Shown: positions 32,465 through 43,959 of the stretch, piece after piece
How positions within the stretch are numbered: position 1 is the first letter of the stretch
Layout: every line of letters begins with the position of its first letter
Assembly: GCA_029582265.1 (NCBI GenBank)
Contig: CM055826.1
Location: 37,146,127-37,210,126, forward strand
Length of the DNA stretch: 64,000 nucleotides
Direction: 5' to 3'
From: Zoroaster sp. YZ-2022
Lineage: Eukaryota; Echinodermata; Asteroidea; Forcipulatida; Zoroasteridae
Position numbers and translations under genes: made by a program
Notes under the pieces: generated by a model
What the model was told of the DNA's origin: nothing
Seen by the model: the letters and a program-made list of their open reading frames with translations, nothing else
Database searches by the model: none

Positions 32465-33010
32465 GACCATGAAAGCTTTTCTGCTTTGATGTATTTTCAC
32501 GATTTCTCGTTTCAAAGACAATTAAATTAAAGCTGAAAATTTCACGTGTTGGTTTCCGTATATATCTCTAGATTTTTATTAGGCCAAAACAAAAAGTCTC
32601 TGGTTTCTGGTCATAGGTTGGCTTCAAAATCGGTGAGGTGACGCATTTAAAAAAAAAAAATAATAATAATAATTTTTTATTATTATTTTTTTTTGCCAAC
32701 CAGTGAAATACATGATACATGTATACGTGGTTATTGGAACCAGACCAAATTTCCCATACACAAAGACACGCTGCACAAATCGGGCAAACGTTCATACCCC
32801 TGTTTAAAAATAAAATACAGAGCGGCAAAATTCCAATCGATTCAGCAATTTTGGCTGCAATTGGACATCGTTTCAAAGCAAAAAAAATATAAAAAAACTA
32901 AAAGAAAACTAAAAATGTCGAAGCGCAGGTCTTAAGCGACTCGTGCGGAGCCTTACCAAGTATGGATGTATTTTTACATCTGCCGTTAAAGGATTTGTTT
33001 AATTGGATTT
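32465..33010 (-). repeat. Dispersed repeat D, inverted copy
   Basis: Reverse-complement match of 13110-13610 across most of its length, including the inner foldback ends near 32583 and 32965 and simple A/T sequence near 32650-32690. Confidence 0.7.
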
Positions 33011-33057
33011 TAAACATATTACGTTGGAAATACTTGTGATACGGTGGTCATGGAATT

Positions 33058-33380
33058 ATGGCTGTGTCGGGTATCCAGCCAAAACTGTCATTATCCGGTT
33101 CCATTTTCGGTTCTAATTATCCGTAAACAACTTTTGAATACTTTGGCTGAACATTTAAGCCACATTGGGGGAATGGGGATTCTATGAGTCGTTTTAATAT
33201 AGAGGTGCATGGGAATCCACATTTATTATGACTCAAATAAAACATGAGGAACTTGTGTTCATATTGGTTATTTTAGACATTTGGTATTCATGTGTTTTTA
33301 CAAAATTGTTTACGGGTAACCGGGTATCCGAATATTTCCAATTTCGGGTATTCGGTTCCTGAAATAACCGCACAGCCTTA
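33058..33380. mobile_element. hAT-like MITE relative (GGTATCCG family)
   Basis: Starts GGCTGTGTCGGGTATCC and ends ATAACCGCACAGCC. Same interior as 14220-14588, including ATTTATTATGACTC. Confidence 0.7.
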
Positions 33381-33460
33381 TATCATAGAGCGGTTGTAGC
33401 TCTATGCTTATATGGAATGATCTAGAATATTCTATATTATAATGTACTATAATGTATATT

Positions 33461-33720
33461 ATATGTGATGTGATCTGGGAAAACCCTCCACATGGTGAAA
33501 TTTGTAATTTTTGTGTTTTATACATCAAATTAATCGGGACTGCATGTGCTCTTATGTGAAAGAACTCTACAATAGCGTAACTCAAGTTATAGACATTCTA
33601 GAATCATGAATAAAACAGTTTTGAAAAGAGCACATGCAGTGTCCCGATTAATTTGATGTATAAAACACAAAAATTACAAATTTCACCATGTGGAGGGTTT
33701 TCCCAGATCACATCACATAT
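33461..33720. repeat. Palindrome with about 93-bp arms
   Basis: Arms 33461-33553 and 33626-33720 begin and end with ATATGTGATGTGATCTGGGA and its exact reverse complement. The arms contain CACATGGTGAAATTTGTAA. The loop is about 70 bp. No coding content. Confidence 0.85.
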
Positions 33721-33763
33721 TATAAAGTCGTATTAATGAAATATCTATACCATTATTAAAATA

Positions 33764-34345
33764 CACTGAGCCAAAAAAGAAACTTATAAAATTTTAACAG
33801 ATCACCAAATAAAATTCTGTGCATGAAAATGTACCAAATTTGGATACAATATTACTGCAATGTATTGCTTCAAATGGCAGTCAATAACCAATTGTTTGCT
33901 TCAATGACACAAGAGAAATGTGCACTGACCCAAAGGACTTGCTGTTCCACATGTCACATTCTTCAGCTGCAGCCCTGTACACACATGCATGTTAGCCTTG
34001 GCATATCTGTTTCATTAGCAATACTCAGAAGGACTAGAGCAACCCTGTATGAAGACTTGCAATCATGCAGGTAAGGGGTGCAAATCCCTTTACAAAATCT
34101 TTTGTTTCATTCATTGACATGCATGTGTGTACAGGGCTGCAGCTGAATAATGTGACATGTGGAACAGCAAGTCCTTTGGGTCAGTGCACATTTCTCTTGT
34201 GTCATTGAAGCAAACAATTGGTTATTGACTGCCATTTGAAGCAATACATTGCAGTAATATTGTATCCAAATTTGGTACATTTTCATGCACAGAATTTTAT
34301 TTGGTGATCTGTTAAAATTTTATAAGTTTCCTTTTTGGCTCAGTG
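33764..34345. mobile_element. Mariner/Tc1-like foldback, about 225-bp arms, TA flanks
   Basis: Ends CACTGAGCCAAAAAAGAAAC and GGCTCAGTG are flanked by TA (33762-33763, 34346-34347). The arms mirror through GGACTTGCTGTTCCACATGT and CAGCTGCAGCCCTGTACACA. No transposase, so non-autonomous. Confidence 0.85.
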
Positions 34346-34552
34346 TATATTGTACTTGTCTGTTTTATATATATTTAGACTGTATCTACATTTTGAATAA
34401 TTGGTCTTTTTACAAAAACTATGTATATTATAGAAATTATATTTGATGTACACTAGACCTGGATAATAACTGACGGATTTATACAAATAAATAATATACA
34501 AAGACCATGAAAGACATAAATTTAATATATAAATACTTATGTAAAATATATA

Positions 34553-34781
34553 CATAACAGCAAAAGAAACGTCACCTAAAAATATTTATTATTTTCATTT
34601 TATAATTACCGGTAATATAATTTGTTTAATGAAGAATATTATGAGTATGGAGTGTAACACGAACACAATGTGGCAAATTTGGTTGACCTCAAAATTCGTC
34701 ATGCATGACGTCCGAGGACACAAAAGCTAAACACGTTCTCAGACTTATCAAAATTTAGGGGGTGACGTTTCTTTTGTTATG
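34553..34781. mobile_element. Mariner/Tc1-like MITE, TA flanks
   Basis: Ends CATAACAGCAAAAGAAACGT and ACGTTTCTTTTGTTATG form inverted repeats of about 24 bp. TA is on each side (34551-34552, 34782-34783). 229 bp, non-coding. Confidence 0.82.
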
Positions 34782-35199
34782 TATACAATAATTTAAGGGA
34801 AGGTACAACAACGTGATGTTGGCAACGCAGAGTCTCGGGGAAAAAAGTGTCAAAAGGCATTCACTTTTCCCCAGAAAATACTTGATGCAAACAGTGCATT
34901 GTTCCGGTGATGTTTGGACCGGCCTAAAGTCAAAAAAGTGGTTCGGTTCAAGGGCTGATCCCGGGGGGTGGCAACCAATGGATGCCTTGGCCCCAACAAT
35001 GTCGTCCCCACACCCCATCCCAAATATCATCGTCGGTTGGGTTGGACAATTGAAAACTCACTCTCAAATGCATTAAGAGCCATTGGAGCCACTGAAATTG
35101 GTCCTGAAAAGTTCCTCCTACAAAAAGTAGCATTTGGGCCCCCGAAATGGTTGTCCTAGATCTGCCCTTTGACCCTTTCCTGGTCTTCTTTCAAGCCTC

Positions 35200-35450
35200 C
35201 ACTGTAAAAATGGTGTTTAGAATTTAAACACCCACAAAATAAATGCGTTTAAATGCTAAACGGCTATCCTCTGTACATGTCACAAAGCTAAACGTGCTAA
35301 TAGCTTTGTGACACCTGTTCATATGGTTTTTAGCATTCAAACACACATCACAGAAAAAGCACAATCTAAACATGTTTTAGGCTAAACGTGTGAAAAAAGT
35401 GAGTACAAGCTAAGTGTTTAGAAATGTGTTTAAATTCCATGTTTACAGTG
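35200..35450. mobile_element. CACTGTAAA MITE at the 3' end of the membrane-protein gene
   Basis: Ends CACTGTAAAAATGG and CATGTTTACAGTG. The interior mirrors GTTTAAATGCTAAACG, AGCTTTGTGACA and TTTTAGGCTAAACG words. It ends 5 bp from the stop codon (35456-35458) of the minus-strand gene, so that gene's 3' UTR must begin in it. Relatives: 43703-43959, 50853-51136, 51642-51905. Confidence 0.85.
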
Positions 35451-35455
35451 TGTGC

Positions 35456-36511
35456 TTAATTATTTTGACCTACTACTAGGAACACAATAATGGCTGATAT
35501 AATAATCAACAGAATAAGCAAGAACAGTGAGATGATGATGAGGTTGCGTCTTAGATGGCTGACCGAGTCAATACCCGATTCCACATCTTTCTTCTTTTTT
35601 CTCTTCACAGAATCGCTGCTGCTTACGGCCGATCCGACTTCAGAACCCTGTTCAGTCGGTGTCTTGCAATTAGTGGTTGAGCTGACCGGAGTTGAGGTGG
35701 ATTTTGCCCCATGGTCCGTTTCGCTGCTTTCGGTGGCAAAGGCGTCTCGTTTCACGTTTTTTATGAGTTTGATTCCCCCGTTGTCGTTGTCGTTGTCGGC
35801 GGTGGTCGTGTCTTCGGAATAATCCGGAATTTCAGCACCAATATCGAAACCGCTCTCTGAATTAATTGTCACATTGATGACAACTTTGTTGCTATCCTCC
35901 GGCTCTGGGGAAGATGTTTCATCAGTTGGCTTTTCGGTACTGCTGTTTGGTGTGGCTTGTTCCAATACGTTACCGGTATCTTCCAATAAAGCTACTTGCG
36001 AACTCGCCATCTTCACATCACCTTCTTGTAAAGTTTCCTCAGTCTTGCTTGCCGCTTCAGATGAAACTCCTTCGTCCGGGACAATTTCAGGAGCACTGGG
36101 TAAGCAGACAATGCCCGTAAGGTTACTGGGACTTCCTGGCGGGGAACTATCCAAGATATTCCTTGACTCCGTAATTTGGGGTACAGGAGGCGGTGGCTGT
36201 TCTTCCCCGTCCTCCTTGGCCTGACTTACCCGCTTCACCGTACCCCCAAACATGCTCTGAATATCTTGGACCCCGGGACGTTGCAGATTATTCTTCTTCT
36301 CAAGTTCAGCGTACATGAGGTTCCCTTTGGACTTCCTGGGCCCAGTGGGGACAGGAGGGGGGCTGACGGCGCGCTTGTTCTCAGCTGCTTTCTTGCGTTT
36401 TTCGGCCTCTTGCAGTTTGTCTCTTTCAATTTCTTGTCGAAGGGCAAGCGGGTCGGCATAAAAATGCTCCTTGTAGTTGTACGTGTCATCTGGACTTTGT
36501 TTGTCTCTCAT
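35456..36511 (-). CDS. Unrecognised protein, last exon; C-terminal membrane anchor
   Basis: An open frame of 351 residues on the minus strand starts ATGAGAGACAAACAAAG directly after a good acceptor (TTTTATCTCAG). It is therefore likely the final coding exon of a longer gene, though the ATG could be a start. Residues 1-50 are charged and helix-prone (LRQEIERDKLQEAEKRKKAA). SPPPVPTGP follows, and PPPPVP occurs near residue 115, both possible SH3 ligands. The middle is acidic and Ser/Thr/Glu-rich. The end is a basic patch KRKKKK, then RRNLIIISLFLLILLIIISA and a hydrophobic run to residue about 347, closed by GQNN. This is the layout of a tail-anchored or type II membrane protein with a large cytosolic domain. 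The family was not recognised. Long uninterrupted frame and biased composition support a real exon. Confidence 0.8.
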   Translation of the reverse strand: MRDKQSPDDTYNYKEHFYADPLALRQEIERDKLQEAEKRKKAAENKRAVSPPPVPTGPRKSKGNLMYAELEKKNNLQRPGVQDIQSMFGGTVKRVSQAKEDGEEQPPPPVPQITESRNILDSSPPGSPSNLTGIVCLPSAPEIVPDEGVSSEAASKTEETLQEGDVKMASSQVALLEDTGNVLEQATPNSSTEKPTDETSSPEPEDSNKVVINVTINSESGFDIGAEIPDYSEDTTTADNDNDNGGIKLIKNVKRDAFATESSETDHGAKSTSTPVSSTTNCKTPTEQGSEVGSAVSSSDSVKRKKKKDVESGIDSVSHLRRNLIIISLFLLILLIIISAIIVFLVVGQNN

Positions 36512-36804
36512 CTGAGATAAAACAAAATACACGCGGGTAAAATGATTTATATTTTTTCCACAAAAATTAATTCAATGTTATTTTTAAAATTTGTTTGGCT
36601 GGTCGGCCGGGTTGAAGTCCTTGGGTGCGCTTTCGCAAAACAATATTTAAAGATTTGTGATATTTTCAGACTGGTTCGCGTGTGATTTAGTACGTGTTGG
36701 ACACTCGAACAATTACAAAAATGGGTAGATTATTTTAGATTTAGATTTGCCCTATTACAAAAATGATTGTGCAGAAAGTTTACAATAAGGTATTTTGATG
36801 TTCA

Positions 36805-37480
36805 AAGCGGTTTGGTTTAGTGCATTGGATTTGTGTTCTGATGGCCGAGTCGTCAGAATGTGGGTTCGAATCCCACCGTGGTGCTTGTGTCCTTGAGCAA
36901 GAAACTTTACCATAATTGCTTCTCTCCACCCAGGGGTAAATGGGTACCTGTGAGGGCAGAGTTGGTTGTTGTGTTTGATTAGCCCTATATGCGCTGTAAT
37001 GGCAGCAATTGAGCTGAGATGGTTTCAGGAATGATTTATAATAATAATAATAATAATAATGTGTGGACTTATATAGCGCACGTATCCACCAACTGAGTGG
37101 TGCTCAAGGCGCATTATATTATTACCCCTGCTCATAAGGCTCATAAATCATTCCTGAAACCATCTCAGCTCCCTGGGGAGTATACAGCTCAATTGCTGCC
37201 ATTACAGCGCATATCAACCAACTCTGCCCTCACGGGTACCCATTTAACCCCTGGGTGGAGAGAAGCAATATGGTTAAGTGTCTTGCTCAAGGACACAAGT
37301 GTCACGGCCGGGTTTCGAACCCACATTCTGCTGCTAACACCAGAACGTGAGTCCGGTAAGCTAGACCGCTCGGCCACGACACTCCAGTGAGCCTCATGAG
37401 CAGGGTTAATAATATAATGCGCCTTGAGCACCAGTTTGGTGGATACGTGCGCTATATAAGTCATTATTATTATTTTATTT
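36805..37480 (+). mobile_element. SINE split by a later SINE insertion
   Basis: A plus-strand SINE runs 36805-37040 up to TTCAGGAATGATTTATA and resumes near 37386 with GAGCCTCATGAGCAGGG. It ends in the 3' tail TATAAGTCATTATTATTATT. The interruption is the minus-strand copy at 37040-37385. The outer copy lacks the start of its tRNA-like head. Confidence 0.85.
37040..37385 (-). mobile_element. Inner SINE, minus strand, nested in another SINE
   Basis: Starts with an (AAT)n tail and TATATAGCGCACGTATCCAC and ends TAGACCGCTCGGCCACGACA. It is complete, including the tRNA-Leu-like head with CCGGACTC and the reversed B box. Confidence 0.88.
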
Positions 37481-37489
37481 TTTTATTTG

Positions 37490-38372
37490 GTGAATCCATG
37501 AGTCATGATAATTAAACGCGCCTGTGTCTTAAACAGAACAATATCGTTGTGACCAACAGGGCATGGAACCGGAGTGCTAGTTTTAGATTAACTCAATGAC
37601 TGAAAATAATACCCCACATTGTAAGGTCATATTACTGTTGTTGCTGCATAAATGAGCCAGTAATTTTCTGTCACTGTGTTCATCTTAAACTAGGGCACCG
37701 ATTCAATGCCCTGTTGAAAGTCTGATCATTATGATAGTGTCCCTTTAATATTTATTGCTATTCTTACGTTATACCGGTACTTCATGTAGTACATAGGTAA
37801 TATGTTCTTAAAGACTTTCAATAGAAAATATCTAAAAAGAATTGTATAAATTTACTGTAATTACATCAGTCAGAAATGTGTTTGAGCAGTTGCACGGAAA
37901 AGTATAGAATAACGGAGCATTTATAGGTGTAATAGTGATCTACTGGTTGCCTGATATAACAAGTGGCCTTCGCGGGTCAAGTTTCTTTGAAACCGAGTTT
38001 ATCAAAATAATGCAGTCACGATTTTCAATTTTGTATTGCTGTCATTATTGGAAGGAAGCCGCCCACAGGACAAATTCCAAACTATTGTCCGAATGTGAAT
38101 GCGTGAATAACTTGGGAAAGCTACCAAAGAGCTGTACAAAGGGCGTGAGACAAAGCAACAAACAATATTTTTGTCAGTGACCCTTGGAATGTCCGATTAG
38201 ATGAATGAGAATTAAATGCCCCAAAGGAAAACCACGTTTTGGATCAAACAGCGGCTCAGTTCGAGCATAGAGGTTCAAGTGAGTTTATTTATTTATATTC
38301 CAGTTGTACACTTCAAATTGCATAACGCACTTATCAAACATTTCCGGCGTATCCGAAGTACAAAAAACAACA
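37490..38372. other. No gene supported
   Basis: Mixed sequence; short open frames at 37935-38180 and 38216-38461 have no recognisable protein. Confidence 0.5.
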
Positions 38373-38610
38373 ACCATTCAGGCCACTCCAAGCCATTAGC
38401 TATTGCCAGTGGCCTCTTATGGTTACCCTTCTGTGCACCCTTCTGTGGTGTAAACCACTGAGATTGCAGGGTAATGTGGTCTCCCATTGATGCATTGCAG
38501 GCCATACTAATATGTTCAAACATTTACAGTGGCCTTGGGTGACACACAGTTGATTTTGTAAGATTACTTGGAAAGGACAGCAGGCTTGTATGTACTAAAG
38601 GTTGGTGAAG
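38373..38610. repeat. Dispersed repeat, copy 2 of 2
   Basis: Close copy of 4931-5155 (CATTCAGGCCACTCCAAGCC ... GGAAAGGACAGCAGGC), with a small duplication CTTCTGTGCACCCTTCTGTG. Confidence 0.7.
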
Positions 38611-38659
38611 AACATATTGAAAATTCAGTGGATCGGAGTGGCCTCCATGTGTAGTACGG

Positions 38660-38870
38660 TTAATTTGCAACAGCGGTGTAGCCACGGGGGGCCTGGGGGA
38701 CACGTTCCCCCACAAATTTCCAGTGCCGCCAGGTTCCCCCTATCTATCACGATAGCCCCCCCCCCCAAAAAAAAAAAAAAAAAAAGGGGGAAAAACCCTT
38801 ACCCCTGGGCACCCACTGAAAAGTAATTCCCCTGTGCCACCCCCTCCCCCGCTGATTGGCAAACGAATCT
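38660..38870. repeat. GTAGCCACGGGGGGCCTGGG repeat with C/A tracts
   Basis: The start AGCGGTGTAGCCACGGGGGG recurs at 39840 and 46731. It is followed by long C and A runs. No gene; likely ends of a dispersed element. Confidence 0.55.
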
Positions 38871-38899
38871 TACTAATATATCAATGGTTATTTGTAAAG

Positions 38900-39020
38900 C
38901 TGAACCAGGTATCTGGGTATACCGGATACCCAACTGAAAATGTCATTACCCAGTTCCATTTTCGGTTCCAATCACACGTAAACGACTTTTTAAAATTCCG
39001 ACTAAACATTTTATAAGCCA
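38900..39020. repeat. hAT-like MITE fragment
   Basis: Left part of the GGTATCCG family (GGTATACCGGATACCC, then TCATTACCCAGTTCCATTTT). Confidence 0.55.
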
Positions 39021-40074
39021 CACAAAATAATGGAAGTCTCTGATTTTTGCGAACAAAATGAAGATTTTGTTGTTGTTGAGAACACCATAAGTGTATATAA
39101 GCAGTAGGCTAAATAAAACTGATTACATCCTCCCCTTTATTTTGAGATGGGCCTCTAATCCGTCACAGGGTCACCGTAGGGGTCCTGGTTACCTTTGTTT
39201 GAAAGCAATGAATGCCTCTATGTTTGGTTCCGCCGGAATACATAACTTTACAATGCAATGTACTGTACACGTATACAGAAACTTGTTGGGAAACCTCACC
39301 TCACAGTACATGTACTTTTAGACATGGCTGATTCTGAATAACAAATGGTAACGTCATGTCGAACCCGTTTTAATGACTGGCTTTAAAAAACTTGGGCGAT
39401 TATTTTGTGCCAAATGTGTGTAAATCTCAGTTCTTGACGTTCATGGCTGTATAATGTATGACTATATATACGTTATACCTCATTCGAATAAACGTAAATA
39501 CGCAGACAAAATAATATTGTTTTTAAATGTTTTAACTGTGTAGTGTAGGACATACAACAAGTAAATTTGATGATGGCATATCATTTTTGGCGTTTTACCG
39601 AAGAATCAAATACATTATATAGTTATATATCTACTCTGATTCGAGTGAAAAATACAGTAAAAGGCTACCGATTCACTCTTTATACAAAACCAATTTTACT
39701 GTTTATCCACTCCAAAATGACTCCCAGATTCCACAGGTATGTATCCCTCTACAAGCCATCACAATAAATTGCAAATTCGTTTGCATATAATGTATGTACT
39801 TCTGAAGTAGTTCGCATTTGTTTGTCACTTCCAAAAGCCAGCGGCGTAGCCACGGGGGGCCTGGGGGGGGGGGTGGATTTTAAAGATAGTTTTCGCTTTC
39901 TGTACCACCAAAAATCGATAGAATGATTTTTTAACTGGTTAGTGGTTGTAAAAAAAATCCAAAAAAGCCCTTAAAAAGTGGCGGTCAGATACGACATTCT
40001 TTCCAGACACCCTGTTTTGAAATTTCCAGCAAATGTGGACACCCTAAATCCTGGCTAACACCTTGATGAGTATA
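39021..40074. other. No gene supported
   Basis: Includes a short GTATGTATCCCTCTACAAGC segment (39737-39800) related to the interior of the MITEs at 6240 and 6860, and a GTAGCCACGGGGGG element start at 39845. Nothing protein-coding. Confidence 0.5.
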
Positions 40075-40336
40075 CTACTCAAAACAATTTAGGGAACACC
40101 GGAATAATCTCAGTTAAAGCAAGATCATTTATTTCAGATAAACACAATGTTTCACAGAATTGATGAGAAACAACTGCACAATGAAACATATGATAAAGGA
40201 TGCATGTAGTGATTACACATGTCATGACATGACTACTGAAAGAGAGAGGGGGTTGCAATTGAAAATCCCGGTTCATGGAACATTTCAAACCTATTTGATG
40301 TTAAAAATCCGGTGTTCCCTAAATTGTTTTGAGTAG
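40075..40336. mobile_element. Mariner/Tc1-like MITE, TA flanks
   Basis: Ends CTACTCAAAACAATTTAGGG and CCCTAAATTGTTTTGAGTAG are exact inverse 20-mers. The inverted repeat runs on through AACACCGG. TA is on both sides (40073-40074, 40337-40338). 262 bp, no coding. Confidence 0.88.
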
Positions 40337-40908
40337 TATATAACAACACCACGAATAACTTTCATCACAGGTTGGCTGTTTATGAAATCCCAACAGTCAG
40401 TCAACTTGAAAATAAAGCCAGACAGAAAGAATTAACAATAAAATTCAATAAATACACCGACATTTATCCATCGGTATTTTAGTCAAAGAGACACACACTC
40501 ATGTAGAAATACCGGTACTGAAAGAGAATTATGAGTCAGTCAAGTGGAAAATAAAGTCAAGATAGAGTAAACAAAATCCAGCAACATGACTCTTGGGTTG
40601 TTTTTCCAACATGTTTTCCTGTAAACGTGCTTACTAATGAGCATGGCCATTCCACAATGAATGAAATGGTCTCCGACAGTAATTGTGTGTGCTTGCTTGA
40701 GTTCAGAGTTTCAACTGAGGATTTCCAATTTTCCACAAGAAAAATCCAGAAAATAACTACACACTGCTTTGTTGAAAGACTAATTGGTTTGGACGCCAAT
40801 TATCTACCGCCCAAATAGAGTTGCGGGGACATAAACTTGGTAAAAAAAAACTTATTACAAAATAGCCTAGGTGCATTGGTCATAAACGAGAAATAACATG
40901 CGTTGAAG

Positions 40909-40944
40909 CATGGAGGAAGGAAAATCTGTTTTCCTTCCTCCATG
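40909..40944. other. Perfect 16-bp hairpin with 4-base loop
   Basis: CATGGAGGAAGGAAAA, loop TCTG, then TTTTCCTTCCTCCATG. Both arms match exactly. There is no T-run or gene context to name its role. Confidence 0.85.
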
Positions 40945-41499
40945 GTTGAAGGCAGTTTTGCTTGCTATGCATAACATAACAATGACAATGTATTTTGTCT
41001 TACTTTCAATTCCACTTTGTTCTATTTCCCGAAAGAGAAACATATTCTCTTTTTCAAAACCAGTAATCATATACTGGCCTGCGTGCTTTAATTTTGATTT
41101 GGTAAATTCAGAAAAAAATACACAGTACATCTTGAGGAAAAAAGTACACGTTTACGTATGTACTAACGTATACTATAACTTTTTATAAGGATAATCACAC
41201 GTTTGTTACCTTACCTTCTGTTCAAAGATCCAGTTTTTCCTACCAGCAAAAAGTGTGACTTTCAGAACATAGATAGAACACCTGTAAACATTCACGAATC
41301 ACAGGTTGAAGATGTTTTAACTTTCACAAACAACGTATTTGCTCGCCTCGCCCATGGGTGCAATATGACAAAGTCTGTTGATTGTTTAGTTTTTTTTTTC
41401 GAACGTGGGATGTGATTTTAACAAAATAACATACCTCACCTGTGTGTCTTTTGTGAGTACCTCATTAGCATCACAAAAGGTGTCATGGGCCACTTCACT

Positions 41500-41745
41500 T
41501 TCTAATAGGAGTGTATTTAAAGGAAGGGTGACAGGGTTGGGAATATTGGCAAATCTGCTTCTCAAGATTTACATTCAAGGGAAAGTACAACACTTTGTTA
41601 ATGTTGGCAAAACTGCTTCAGTAATAGATGTGCTTAGGAGCACACCCTCTTTGAATCAAGATACATTGGTAATGTTGAAGAACAAATACTTGCACGAGCA
41701 GCTTTCTCTCTTTGAATCAAGATATAAATTTAAAATAAAAATCAC
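41500..41745 (-). repeat. Diverged copies of the 81-bp satellite, opposite orientation
   Basis: AAGGGAAAGTACAACACTTT, AATGTTGGCAAAACTGCTTC and CTCTTTGAATCAAGATA match the satellite unit in reverse. Three degenerate units with indels. Confidence 0.7.
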
Positions 41746-43017
41746 ATAGGCCTATGAAAGTTCAGAACGAGTCTAGATCTAATTCATAAGAATAACATGA
41801 AAAATCATTCAACATTTTTTACGAAACTGCACATGCAGGATGATTGGTCCTTTTTCAAACCTTTAAAACAAGTAAGCTTTCAGATAATAATTCGGTAATC
41901 AGGTGTTCACCTAATGCCTGTATACTTTACCTTTAAAAACCTTTAAAAAGTTCATCGCATTTTTAGTGCTACTCAGTGTGCGAATGGTACCTTGACTGTT
42001 GAACATGTAGTGTGGGTGTAGGATATTCCTTGAACCCGCCTTTGTGAGATTGAATTATATTAGCACATAAAACGATTGACGTATTAAATTGTGATGGTAT
42101 TCAGACGTGCACAATTATGAATCATAAACCGAACTTCAAGCCTTGCTGTCTAGCCTTATGAATGGCCACATTTACCATGGATGGTTGAATCAGACGTACG
42201 CCTACTATTTAACCTGACCACAATAATCATGAAACCTACAGGACCACAATTTGTTATCTGTAATTAGGCTATAGTATCAGTATTCCAAGTATGCAGGGGC
42301 TGGAACTGAGGCCCTGAATATTAAAATTATAGTTATTGAACATTTTGAAAAGGCATTTCCTGTCGTCACTGACAAGTCTTTTGACTTTAGCCTAAATTTT
42401 TGGAATCCAGTATAAAGCTAATAAAGTGGAAGAGACCACAGGTGTGTTACTTCCTTCCCCATTGTCAAAACGGAATGTAGCCTAAAAAGTATGACCCTTT
42501 TAATGTAAAATATTTACAATAGGCCTAAAATATGCCTAAAATGAACACTTTGTGGTGTGATCAAGCTTCCCTGAACTCCTTGTATAAAGAGGTCACCGGG
42601 CTTTCAGTTTGGTTTGTTTATTTTGGGAAATTCGACATCTTTAAAGTAGAGCACGTGTAAAAATGTAAACACAAGAAACAAGAGATTGTCCGGGATAACC
42701 TAGTTAAGCGTTATTCCCAAAGAGGGCCTTGCATAAAATAAATACTAAGACGAGGATATTATGACAATGCAAAGGCGCTGGAGTGACAACCAGATAAAAT
42801 TACAGACCGTTATTCGAACTAAACCAGAAGATTCCGATATTACAGATATTATTTATTTATTTATTTTTTATTTTATTACATTTTACACTGGCAATCAGAT
42901 TACATCAATTAAATATAAAACCAAAACCCTAAAAAACAAAAAATACACAAAAATTCATTTTAAACAAAGCCAGTGAGTGGTAACATAGAACAGGTGACCA
43001 GCACCTCTACAAGGATA
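41746..43017. other. No gene supported
   Basis: A+T-rich sequence with no recognisable frame. An ATTTATTTATTTATTT-like run lies near 42848. Confidence 0.5.
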
Positions 43018-43281
43018 GGCGGATCCAGGGGGGGGGCTAAGGGGGCTGTAGCCCCCCCCCCCCCAAAAGAAAATCGTTAAAAAAAAATTAACAAAAAAAG
43101 GAGAGAAAGAGAGAGAGAGAGTGGGGGAGGGGAGGGGAGGGGACAACGCACTCTCATTTCCCCCTCACTGTGCTTTGTTTTTCTCTCCCTTTGATTATTT
43201 CATTGTAATTTTTGTAGTACTGAAAAATAATTGTTTTTGATTCTCAGCCCCCCCCCCCCTAAAAAATGTTCTGGATCCGCC
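43018..43281. mobile_element. GGCGGATCCAG-ended foldback with C tracts
   Basis: Ends GGCGGATCCAG and CTGGATCCGCC are perfect inverse 11-mers. The interior has long C runs at 43051 and 43248 and GAGAGAGAGAGA near 43100. Non-coding. Confidence 0.7.
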
Positions 43282-43702
43282 CATGACAAGGCCATCCTAC
43301 CACAAGAAACCCACTGAACATTATATACCTCGTTACACCCCCGCCCCCCGCCCCCGTTATCCGCTGAAGCAAGTTAGGACGGAAAAGACATTGAACATTA
43401 AGCAACAAATTAATTACGCCGACAGAGAGAGCAATGGACGGCAAACCAAAATAACATAGCTACTTGTAAAATATGAAGTTCAAAGTATGGTACGGTAAGA
43501 TACAGCATAGAAACAACTAAAAGATTAATTGCATGCACAAGAAAGAAAGAAAAAGAAAGGGGAAAACGAGATTACTAGAACATGTAGAATTAAAAATACT
43601 ATCTTGGTGACAATTTGTTATAAACCAAAACAATTATTTTACAACTGCCTATAAAAGACCAACCGGCTCTAAAACTTTTTCATAGCTCGTGTCCTGCACT
43701 AT

Positions 43703-43959
43703 ACTGTAAAAAATGGTGATTAGAATTTAAATACATTTCTAAACACTTATAGCTTGTACTCACTTTTTTAAAAACATTTTTAGCCTAAAACATGTTTAGA
43801 TTGTGCTTTTCTGTGATGTGTGTTTGAATGCTAAAAACCATATGAACAGGTGTTAAAAAGCTAAGCACGTTTGGCTTTGTGACATGTACAGAGGATGGCC
43901 GTTTAGTATTTAAACGCATTCCTCAACACGTTTAAATTCTAAACATCATTTTTACAGTG
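43703..43959. mobile_element. CACTGTAAA MITE relative
   Basis: Ends ACTGTAAAAAATGGTGATTA and ATCATTTTTACAGT. It reads the interior of 35200-35450 in the opposite direction. Confidence 0.82.

Noticed and set aside
35490..36520. Plus-strand frames opposite the membrane-protein exon
   Set aside because: Antisense shadows; the minus frame has the splice acceptor and a membrane anchor.
40557..40799. 80-codon minus-strand ORF as an upstream exon of the membrane-protein gene
   Set aside because: No matching splice phase or sequence continuity could be shown.
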